64,000 nt of DNA from Calendula officinalis (lineage: Eukaryota > Streptophyta > Magnoliopsida > Asterales > Asteraceae): the NCBI GenBank assembly GCA_963853835.1, contig OY970830.1, positions 34,681,966-34,745,965 on the forward strand. The letters are read 5' to 3'. The position numbers were made by a program, and so were the translations under genes. Below the pieces are notes generated by a model. It had not been told where the DNA came from. It made no database searches and worked only from the letters and a program-made list of their open reading frames with translations. The first letter of the stretch is position 1, and each line of letters starts with the position of its first letter. Positions 55,501-64,000 of the stretch are shown here, piece after piece.

Positions 55501-58247
55501 TTTCTATGGGCAGATTGGATAAGAAATCTAGATATTCGGTTGCTTGTTTGTTTGCTAAAGATTTTTTGGATCTTCGTGAACAATGTGGTTTGTCTGAAAT
55601 GGATTATATTTCTTCATTAAGTCGGTGTAAACATTGGGATGCAAAAGGTGGGAAGAGTAAATCTTTCTTTGCTAAAACTATGGATGATCGGTTTATTATT
55701 AAGGAGATTAAGAATACTGAATTTTGTTCGTTTCTTGGATTTGCATCGAATTATTTCGGGTATATGAATCAGTGCTTTAAACTTGGGAATCAGACGTGCC
55801 TCGCAAAAATTCTTGGAATTTATCAGGTTTTTTGTTTTTTCAACTATTGCCTGCCTGGCTTTATATATAGAAATAGAGAATTGTTCAAGGTAAGTACTTA
55901 ATTTTCTTGTAGTCCCAAGTACAAATCTCAACCATTGATTACTAATAATTAATGGTGAAGATTAACCATATATTTTAAACATGAAGGGGTATTTTGGTCA
56001 TTTGACACCCACATAAATTTTAATCCTAAGTCTTTTTTAATTTTTTTAATTTTAATTTTTTGTTTTAAAATTATTTTTTATTTTTATAATTTTTTATTAC
56101 TAATTTTTTTCGTTAAAAAAATAATATTATGTGATAATCACATGTGATTGTATACTTGATCATATGTAATGTTTTTGTACAATCACATGATTTTCACATG
56201 ATGTTTTTATCAAAAAATAAAAAAAGAGTGTCAAATGGCCAAAATACCCCTTTATGTATAAAATATGTGATTAATCTTAACCATTAATTATTATTGATCA
56301 ATGGTTGAGATTTGTCCCTTGGGACTATATAAAAATTAAGAATTACCTTGGATACATCTCTAAAGAAATAACGAAAAATACCCAAATTACTGGGAAAACA
56401 AACAATATAATTAGGGACTGTTACAGTAAAGAGTTTCGAAGAGGGACCAAAATCCATACTTTTGAACCCATGGGACCAATTTGTAATTTAATCTAACGTG
56501 TCAAATACGATACAAAATTCTATACTTGAATTATAATATAATTTATTGAATAAATGATTGGCAAGATTATATGCATCAAAAAACATTTTGGGTAACTTTT
56601 GGCTCCTTTGATCTGACCGTTTCCTTTAAAGTCACTATTCTGTAATCTGTATGACCCATTTGACCTTGCAAATAAAACATAACCCAAATCGACCCATTCC
56701 TACGTTAATGGGTTGAAATTGCCACCTTTAATTTTCTCACTTCTATTTAAGTAAATCACATATATGGTCCCTCTAATTTGCATCAAACTTCGGAAATAGT
56801 CCTTAATTTCTTATGTTTTTATAAAAATATGAATGGAATGTGTACAGGTGAAGAAACGAAAGAGTGGGGTAAAACACGATATAATGGTGATGGAGAATGT
56901 CACATATCACAGAAAAATCAGTAGACAATATGACCTAAAAGGAGCTTTATATTCCCGTTTCAATGCTGCTGTTGATGGTGCAGGAGATGTTCTTTTGGAC
57001 CAAAATTTTGTTAATGATATGAACATGTCTCCTTTATATGTCAATACAAAAGCAAAACGCAACTTACAACGGGCGGTTTGGAATGATACTGCTTTCCTCA
57101 ATGTAACTATTCATCATTTCTCCACTAAATTACATAAATCGTCCCTGCGGTTTGTATGAAATTATGAATTCGTATAAACCACAAGGACCATTTATGTATA
57201 TTACTACTTAATTTCCTTTTCATTATTTCTTAACTAAATTAAATAAGTTGTCCCTAAATTATTCATTACACGGATAGTCCAAAATTTGAAACTTTTTTAA
57301 ATGAAAGAAAAGAGAAGAAAAATGAAGAAATGTATAGAAGAAAATATTCTTCTCTTTGTGTTCTCGAGTCGGATAGAAAAGAAACGAATGTTTTTTTTGT
57401 GTTCCTGAGTTGGGAGAAAGTAAAAGAATTAATAAATTTACAATCTTACCCTTCAAATGTAAATTAATTGGGAGATATTAAGAGTAATTTACTAAATGCA
57501 ATTTTTTTCATTAATTATTAATTTCTCTTCTCTCAAAATCTTCTCACTTTTGGGAGGAAAATTAGGAGAGAAATCATGACCTAAAGTATCCTTCATCTTT
57601 TCTCTTCTTTTAAGAAAAACTCTTAAACACGATAAAAATTATATTTTTTTTCCATCTCTCTTTTCTTCTCTCTAAATTAAAACTCTGGATCACACTGTAA
57701 GGGTCTCCTTAAGCAAAATAGACGTTAAGTTTTTAGAGAGTGTTAATGTTACAAGTTTCACAATTAGGTACTATCCGTGTAATAAAGAAGTCGATTGATG
57801 GAATCCATAATTTCATACAAACCACAGGGACGATTTATGTAATTTACTAAGATAGGACTTGAAACTTTGAAAGTTACAATAGTTTGTTGACTTTTGTGTA
57901 TATTTTGATTGATTCAGTCAATTGATGTGATGGATTATTCATTGTTGGTTGGAGTTGATGTGGAACAAAAAGAGCTTGTATGTGGCATAATCGATTATGT
58001 TAGACAATATACTTGGGACAAACAGCTCGAGAATTGGGTCAAATCATTTGTTGTTCCTAAAAACCAACTGCCAACTATAATCTCTCCAAAAGAATACAAA
58101 AAAAGATTTAGGAAATTCGTTGATACCCACTTTTTTAGTGTTCCGGATGATTGGTGTTCTCAAAGATCATCTAACCGTTGCAGCCTTTGTGGGGTGGCTT
58201 CTCATCGTATAAAATCTCACGAGCCCAACCATGGTAATCAGGATTAA
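49505..58247 (+). CDS. FAB1: 1-phosphatidylinositol-3-phosphate 5-kinase, FAB1/PIKfyve type without FYVE domain
   Basis: Makes PI(3,5)P2 from PI3P on endosomal/vacuolar membranes. Eleven exons: 49505-49598, 49692-49725, 49820-50305, 50450-50594, 51140-51481, 51820-52958, 53731-53857, 53959-54114, 54726-55826, 56848-57102, 57918-58247. All have GT/AG borders and consistent phases, giving 1402 aa. Domains: an acidic N-terminus without FYVE cysteines; a chaperonin-like (TCP-1/cpn60) domain about 100-400 (NPNVVLVEKTVSRDIQE); the Cys-rich CCR region about 635-760 (CGTCGE, KLWMWSCCGQC, ALSFGKFLELGFSN); and the PIP kinase domain about 1095-1390 (KSRYSVACLFAKDF, DDRFIIKEIK, DLKGALYSRF, IDVMDYSLLVGVD, IIDYVRQYTWDKQLE). 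Lack of FYVE points to the FAB1C/FAB1D group. Intact and probably functional. All five introns over 540 bp carry MITE-like repeats. Confidence 0.93.
50706..51076. mobile_element. MITE in FAB1 intron 4
   Basis: 371 bp with long TIRs (about 55 bp) starting AGAGTAAATTACACAAATGG on the left and AGAGTGAATTACACAAATGG read inward from the right. Flanks repeat TAAAGAA (50698-50704 and 51077-51083), a probable target duplication. Size and TIR length suggest a Mutator-type MITE, but superfamily is inference. Confidence 0.75.
53043..53431. mobile_element. Foldback MITE in FAB1 intron 6
   Basis: Long inverted arms: GGGAAAATTTCTTTTATATC on the left, GGGGAAATTTCTTTTATATC read inward from the right, continuing through TATCTATATATCCTTCTAAA-type sequence for over 100 bp. 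The right arm has an internal near-duplication of TATCCTTNTAAA. A second decayed foldback (AGTAGTCCT / AAAGGACTACT) follows at 53440-53695. Confidence 0.65.
54157..54465. mobile_element. MITE in FAB1 intron 8
   Basis: 309 bp, same family as 50706-51076 (AGAGTAAATTACACAAATGG; right end CTAATTTACTCT), with more divergence and a shorter middle. A further fragment with ACCCTGTTAAC and TCGTCCCTCG motifs follows at 54585-54720. Confidence 0.7.
55898..56343. mobile_element. Foldback element in FAB1 intron 9
   Basis: Inverted arms of about 110 bp: CTTAATTTTCTTGTAGTCCC... on the left pairs with ...GGGACTATATAAAAATTAAG on the right. Inner arm ends GGGGTATTTTGGTCATTTG pair with CAAATGGCCAAAATACCCC. The centre is AT-rich with a TCACATG inverted repeat. 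No ORF. Confidence 0.65.
57124..57849. mobile_element. MITE-like element in FAB1 intron 10
   Basis: TIRs of about 42 bp: CTAAATTACATAAATCGTCC on the left and GTAAATTACATAAATCGTCC read inward from the right, both continuing CTG-GGTTTGTATGAAATTATG. The interior holds A/G-rich AAAGAAAAGAGAAG stretches and no ORF. The TIR resembles the AGTAAATTACACAAATGGTCC family. Confidence 0.65.
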
Positions 58248-58651
58248 ATATGTTACTTTGTTTATTGAATTTTTGGATATATACATATACAATATATGTG
58301 GTGTACATATATTAATTGATTGATCACCCTCTCCCCCATGTATTATGCACTTTTTAGCAATGTTCTGGGGATATATACGCACTTACAAGTTGATAGGTAT
58401 ACATATTGTACAAATCTTATGTTTTAAGAGTTGTGTTTGTTTGCAATGAGTACTTGACATTTTGTAACTTTCCATTTAAAACTACATCACTATTTCACAT
58501 TTCACATTTAAAACCTCCAAATACACAATCTATCATCACTCACCAATAATACTCTTTTGGGACCCACCAAAATACCTCTAACTTTTTGTTGAATTTGGTA
58601 TGGCTAAAATCGGCATATTTTTCTTAGCAAGATTACAACTCAATTCATTAA
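58248..58651. other. FAB1 3' flank with partial MITE copy
   Basis: 3' UTR and flank. 58485-58578 is almost identical to 58710-58800 inside the next MITE (starting CATCACTATTTCACATTTCA), so it is a partial second copy of that element. Confidence 0.6.
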
Positions 58652-58993
58652 GAGCATTAGGTGTGGTCACTTGAGGTCGGATGCTAACTCTGCGCCACCT
58701 ATACGCCACATCACTATTTCACATTTCACATTTAAAACCTCCAAATACACAATCTATCATCACTCACCAATAATACTCTTTTGGGACCCACCAAAATACC
58801 CCTAACTTACAAAATACTCTTTAAAAAAAAAAGAAAATTCTCTCTCTCCTTGCCGGCCTCGCCACTGCTCTGGCGAAATGCCTCACTCACCCCACTTGGG
58901 GTATGGTGCCGAAGGGAGGTTGCTCGCCAAACCATGCCACATAGGCATATTCATTCCGGCGGAGGTGGCTTTACGCCACCGTACCTATCTCTC
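58652..58993. mobile_element. Harbinger-type MITE
   Basis: 342 bp with TAA duplications (58649-58651, 58994-58996) and TIRs GAGCATTAGGTGTGGTCAC and GAGAGATAGGTACGGTGGC. These resemble the ends of the ORF1 element at 1531-3004 (GAGTGATAGGTGTGGTGG), and inner sequence (CGCCACATCACTATTTCACA) corresponds to its right arm. It is probably a deletion derivative of that family. Confidence 0.75.
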
Positions 58994-59446
58994 TAATATG
59001 AAACGACAATGATACCAAATCCTGCCAAAAGTATGAGAGGAGATTAGATGTAGACAGTTTTATCTCTGTCGTGGTAGAAAAATTGCTTTTCGAAAGAAGT
59101 CACATTTCATTAATATGAAAGTGAGTCAATAATATGAAATAGTCGATATATATTGTAGTTGGTGTTTGAGGAACCTTAGCTTGAGTGGATGCCTACAATG
59201 TCCTAACCAGATTGAACCGTTTCTTCATTTCATTCCATCTAACCCGACTTTCCGTTTACTTCGCTAGGCCTAGACATGAGGAAATACTTCATTAACTTCA
59301 CTATGGGCAAACATTATGTACCTCAAGGTGATATAGAATAGTTTCTAGGGGGAATCACTATGAGTATTAGAATGGGAATGATTTTGTAAACCATCATACT
59401 TTGTGAGCTTAAAATTTACATAGATTTGTAGATTTGATATCTATTT

Positions 59447-59893
59447 ATAAAAATGTATTTTTATAATGTACTCCGGTTAAAGAATCTCTTTCTAGTTGCT
59501 CTGAAACAATTAGTAGATTCTCTAGGTGGCAACATGCTATTGGGTGGTGGTCCCGCTTATGAGACCAAATCAATACGCTATAAGAAGAAATATTTGAATA
59601 TCAACGATATCACAAGTATCATACCAAATCCCATCAATCGAATCACTTTTTCGAGAAATACGAGACATCTAAGTCATACAAGTAAAGAGATCTATTCATT
59701 GATAAGAAAAAGAAAAAACGTGAACGGGGACTGGATTGATGATAAAATAGAATCCTGGGTTGCAAGCAGTGATTCGATTTAGGATGAAAAAAGAGAATTC
59801 TTCGTTCAGTTCTCTACCTTAACGACAGAAAAAAGGATTGATCAAATTTTATTGAGCCTGACTCATAGTGACCATTTATCAAAGAATGACTAG
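59447..59893 (+). pseudogene. ycf2: Nuclear copy of plastid ycf2 (NUPT fragment)
   Basis: Translation matches plastid Ycf2: ISIIPNPINRITFSRNTRHL, SHTSKEIYSLIRKRKNVNGD and DDKIESWVASSDSI, then after a TAG/stop region EREFF-like and TLTTEKRIDQILLSLTHSDH. Upstream NVLRLKNLFLVALKQLVDSL is also Ycf2 but with segments missing between blocks. Ycf2 is plastid-encoded (the plastid import motor/ATPase complex), so this is a transferred, internally deleted and non-functional fragment. It is bounded on both sides by ordinary nuclear AT-rich sequence. Confidence 0.85.
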
Positions 59894-61304
59894 TACGTAT
59901 GTTAACATGCATTTAATGAGTTATTTTTTCTTTAACTAATGTTATTTGATATTAATGAAGTATTAATTTTATATGTTCGTACTAAATGTAGTCTTGCTAA
60001 AACTGAGAAATGAGAAGATTTATATTTATATTTAATACAAGGACAAAATAAATGCCCTTAAGCACATGTTAGAAAACTCTGTATAAAAGCAAACCGATAA
60101 ACTTTTCCAATACCCTCTCTCGTCCCAAACTAGGCATGCGCGCGGTCAAACAACCAACCGAACAACTTGCAATTGAACCGAAACGAGAAGCCTGAAAATG
60201 ATTTCGACCAGACCGATGACCGAATCAATGACGCTAAGAAACCGAACAGAACCGAAGTGAGAACCGATCGGAACCGAATCGAGAAAGTTTTTTCGACTTT
60301 TTTTTGTTTTTCTTCTGTTTTGGACTAAGCCGAACTGCCCTGAACCGATAACCAATTTTATATGAAAATTAGAACCAAGAATCACCAATATAGCCATGTT
60401 TAATCCAGTCATATTCGATTCGTCCACTTTGTTTATCCAAACTTCCAAAGTCCAAAGACAGGAGTTAAACAAAGACTTCCTCATGATACACTTTTCTTTT
60501 TTGGGTGAATCAAAATAAGTGATACACTTTAAAAAATTACCTTATTTGGCAAAAAAAAATAATAGAACCCACAACCACTAACTATCTAAACAAAGTGAAA
60601 TGACCTCTTTACCCTTACTTTTACTTTTAAACATCATTAACCCCACTTTATTCCAAAAATGTGGGACTAATTTCCCACTAACCATCTAATTAATCTAATT
60701 TAACCATTATTATAATTTTTTGTGTCAAAAACCGTGAAAGTCAAATGCATCACTTATTTTAAATCGGATGAAGTACGATACTAGTATACTTTACAATAGG
60801 TAAAAGGGTGCTACTATTTGGACACCCCCTACTACCAAATAAACACCCTAATTAAAGTCAAACATTGAAAATTTTAATCACAAATAATTAATTAACATGG
60901 TTATCCATATTTTTTATAACTTAAAACTGGTGGTCGACGGTGGTGGTGTGTGACATATGCAATGGTGGTAGGCGGTAGCTGAATTAGTAATTGGTGGGGC
61001 GGAATGAACGACGGAGTGGACATCAAAATGAGATTGTGGTGGCGGAGCGAGCGAGCGGTGACGACGGTTAGCCGATTCCGATGTGAGTGAGTTTGTAGGG
61101 TGGTTGTTAACGGCAAAGTACGGTGGCAGCTAAGAAAAAATTTATTAGTTAATTATTAAGGAATTAATTATTAGTTAATTATTAATTAATTATGAGGTGT
61201 CCAAATAGATCGGTGTCCCAATAGTCAATACCTAGGTAAAAATGTGATGTTTGCTGTCTCGAAACTCACACAGAACGTAAAAACGATTTGCACCGAGGGG
61301 AGGA
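59894..61304. other. Intergenic region with decayed Stowaway-like and low-complexity DNA
   Basis: 60130-60360 is rich in AACCGAAC/GAACCGA units and is open on the minus strand by composition only. 60489-60780 looks like a worn Stowaway-type MITE (AAATAAGTGATACACTT on one side, ATCACTTATTTTAAATCGGA on the other). 60900-61130 has a GGTGG-rich patch. No gene supported. Confidence 0.45.
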
Positions 61305-64000
61305 ATGAGAGGAGGAGGTGTCGGAGGGCCACTCCTTTGCATCGGCGATCTGCTCAGTGACGTCGGAGAAGAAGACACCACCACCGCTAATGAGATTGTC
61401 AATAACACCCACCGTCTCAGTTCCGGCGAAACTGCGATGATACAAATTCATCCTTCTGATCTCACCAAACTATATCAGGTTCCGTTTCTTTACCCCTCTT
61501 TGTTTCGTATATTATGTGAAAGTTATATCTTGTTAATCTATTTTGTTTGCACTGAGTAATTAATCTAATATGAACATTATTTAGGGTTTCGATTTGAGAG
61601 CTCAAAGTTTGTTTTCTGTTCCAGTTGATTAGGGGCTTTAATTTCTAAAAATCCCAATCTCCAATTACAAAACTTCTATTGAAATAATGGCGCCCCATCA
61701 TAAGTTTTAGCAAAAACTGAACCGAACCCAAAGACATATAATTAGCTCGGTTTTGAAAATTCATCATTTTCAGTTTCGGTTGGATTCGGTTTTTGGACCC
61801 GGCTCACCCCTGATCAGTTTATTCTTTAGGAACAAGGTAACATGGTGATAAATATTTTGTATCATGAAAAATGTAAGTTCATTCCACCCGTAGCCCGGAG
61901 CCAGTGCGGGTGAACCTCTGTTGCCACAAGGGGTATATATATTTTTGCTCCTAGGGATTGAAACCTGAGACCTCCTTTACCCATATGAAGATCAAATCCA
62001 ATCACTAGGCCTGTTAGTTAAGGGAATTAGTTTTCATACCACAATTTTTGCTACTCCTACCACAATGTACAACTATTCCTGCAAACTGTACAAGCATATA
62101 ATGCACATATTGTGGTATAATGCTTAAAAGATGTGGTATGAATAGTTAAGCACACATTTGAACCTTCACAAATATAATTAAGTGAAATGATAATAGCAGC
62201 CCCACAATTGACATAGGAACACTCTAAATTTGTATTGCCTCATATTATAAGGAAAATCATATAAAGGCATGTTATAGATTACATACCTTTCCCTATGCTA
62301 TTTGAAATTTCGGATATCGCAGTATCGCGATTCTTTATATATTATTTTTTCTTATATATATTAGACTATTAGTACTACTATGTAGAATTACATCACTTAA
62401 GTCATACAATGTCTTGTAGGAAATATAATAGAACACATATGTCTAACTTAAAGAGTAAAGACCAAAGCATCAAAATGTAAATTAGTTTTTTAATTTACAA
62501 TTTTACATGCTAAAAAGCAGAAATTAGATGATTAAACAAAGAACTAAAAAGAATAAGTCTGAAAAGAGAAATTGCGTTGGAGAACCGCATTTGCAAAGGC
62601 AGAAAAAGCGTCGCGAATCGCATGCCCGCGAAAGTCAACCACAAAGTCAAACGTGAAACCCCCTGCCCCCGCTTCCTTGTGTAAATAAACATCAAAGACT
62701 TCAAATAACCTACCCAAAGTTTTGTTAATGATGCATGACACCCCAATGTGCCTTGAAACAACATAAAGACAAAATAAGCTTGAAAATTGGCTTTATGTTG
62801 TTCCTAATCGCATCGCGTTTGTGTTCCCGAAATTGAAGAAAAAGAGCGACTGATAAAGCCTCTTTTTCATATGAAACATTGTCAAGTGTTGTTGCAACAT
62901 CCGCTCTTCTTCACTTTTATCAATTCTTCTAGAAGGTTCCATTACACTAGTTACAGCTTTATTTGACAAACCCAATCTATTCTAGTTACTATGTCTTGAA
63001 CATTATGATGTAACATTAACTATATGTCTATTTTCATCTTATTACCTAGATTTGTTTATAGTTTGATAGAACATGATTTACATGTAACTTTTATTTACTT
63101 TTAGGAAAGTTACAAATGCTTAAATGATGCACTTGATGGTACATCCCACTCATGGACGTCTCATACACTCGAGGTAAGTGAGTCTATTAAAATTATAAAC
63201 AATTTACTAATGTTTGCCTAAATTACAACTCAACTTCAATATTTTATCCTAAACAGGACCAATTTGTTAAAATTGGTCATGATGGTTTTTGATCATACTC
63301 GAAAACTCTGAAAAATCATTTTCCCCCAAGTTTACCTTTACTTTTCATATGCCATTAGTCCCTAAATATGATTTTAAAAAGTATATTATTACAATAATAA
63401 TTTAATGTTTTGAATAGAGCAGTTTATGAGGCTGTATCCAAAAAAAAATACACTTGGGATGAATTTTGACCCGTTTGACGCGTACCTTTTAGGTAAAAAT
63501 TTTACTTGACTTGTTAAAAATAAATAAAAAATAGTAAGTAGTCGAATATATACATATTTTTACTAAACATATTAAGTAGCATTTTTTTGTTTTACTTATT
63601 TGTGGCAGCTATGTTTGGCCCTAGAAACTGCAAACAAGTTGATTCAGTCTAGTAGCTCTCATGTTATGGAGGTATCACAGAAAATTAAGGAGCTTGAGAC
63701 GATTACCAACAAGGGTAATTTGGTCATTAAAAGAAGCAGAATTCATTCACATTTCCAAAACGCATGAAGAATCACATAATTGATTGTATTCATTTTAGGG
63801 ACATCTTTTTCATATGTAAATTTAGGGACCTAAACGATGTTCACATGCACAATATCGCAAGTACAAATGTGCTTATTATAGTTGGATCATTTTGGGTTTT
63901 GTTTTGTCTTGATGCAATTTCTGGTTTTCATTTTTTTTTAAAATTAAAAAAAATATAACATGATACGAAAATCCTGAATAACTTCCGTGTTAGACAACCA
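61305..64000 (+). CDS. Uncharacterised plant protein, first three exons (runs off the window)
   Basis: Exons 61305-61478, 63105-63173 and 63609-63714 have GT/AG borders; the first two end in phase 0. The protein starts MRGGGVGGPLLCIGDLLSDV, continues SSGETAMIQIHPSDLTKLYQ/ESYKCLNDALDGTSHSWTS, then LCLALETANKLIQSSSSHVM and KIKELETITNKG, a probable coiled coil. The LLCIGDLLSDVGE start and the ALETANKLIQS helix look conserved, but I cannot name the family. Intron 1 (1.6 kb) holds a SINE-like sequence and an unrecognised minus-strand open stretch (62975-62510). The stop and later exons are beyond the window. Confidence 0.6.
61865..62022 (-). repeat. SINE-like tRNA-derived repeat in intron 1
   Basis: The minus strand has a box-A-like CCTAGTGATTGGATTTGAT and a box-B-like GGTTTCAATCC, followed by GGCAACAGAGGTTCACCCGC and GGCTCCGGGCTACGGGTGG. 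This layout is typical of plant tRNA-derived SINEs. Target duplication not identified. Confidence 0.45.

Noticed and set aside
60146..60484. 112-codon minus-strand open frame
   Set aside because: Made largely of AACCGA/GAACCG repeats; no protein signal.
62510..62975. Minus-strand gene in intron 1 of the terminal gene
   Set aside because: Several short overlapping frames, none with a recognisable domain or splice structure; possibly a captured fragment.

Overview
This is plant nuclear DNA, almost certainly from a eudicot. It has spliced plant genes (an R2R3-MYB, a FAB1-type lipid kinase, a plant-specific membrane protein) separated by long stretches of nested transposons. The element mix (Tekay-like chromoviruses, an L1-type LINE with an RRM-bearing ORF1, many Harbinger, Stowaway and hAT MITEs, Helitrons) and the AT-rich intergenic sequence fit Asteraceae, but that family assignment is inference.

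Region by region. 1-1500: a two-exon R2R3-MYB gene on the minus strand with a TATA box. 1531-3616: two Harbinger-type elements side by side, one carrying only the Myb-like accessory ORF, the other a MITE. 3638-11650: a copia graveyard holding at least three elements, several joined by illegitimate junctions. 11976-17925: a hAT-type MITE, a Stowaway MITE, a Helitron 3' end and a complete-looking 3-kb Helitron with a PP2C-like gene fragment. 18805-19797: an intact intronless multi-pass membrane protein gene. 21106-42155: one L1-type LINE flanked by a 21-bp target-site duplication. It is opened by a 13-kb tandem Ty3/gypsy array (three LTRs, two internal regions) and, further on, by a 2.3-kb solo LTR. 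44869-46745: a Harbinger element encoding only the transposase. 46843-48600: Helitron-like sequence and tRNA-derived repeats. 49505-58247: an 11-exon FAB1-type phosphatidylinositol-3-phosphate 5-kinase gene, intact by my splicing (1402 codons), with MITE or foldback insertions in all five of its introns longer than 540 bp. 58652-58993: another Harbinger MITE. 59447-59893: a plastid ycf2 fragment in nuclear DNA. 61305-end: the first three exons of an uncharacterised gene running off the window.

Only four loci look like host genes: the MYB, the membrane protein, FAB1 and the terminal partial gene. They share no pathway. The most unusual signals are in the transposons: a four-unit array of hairpin-forming repeats in the gypsy LTR in which the core is constant and the stem arms change while largely staying complementary; palindromic GCG-rich arrays in two different LTR families; an inverted copy of the target site at the 5' end of the LINE; and two Harbinger elements that each carry one half of the usual two-gene set.
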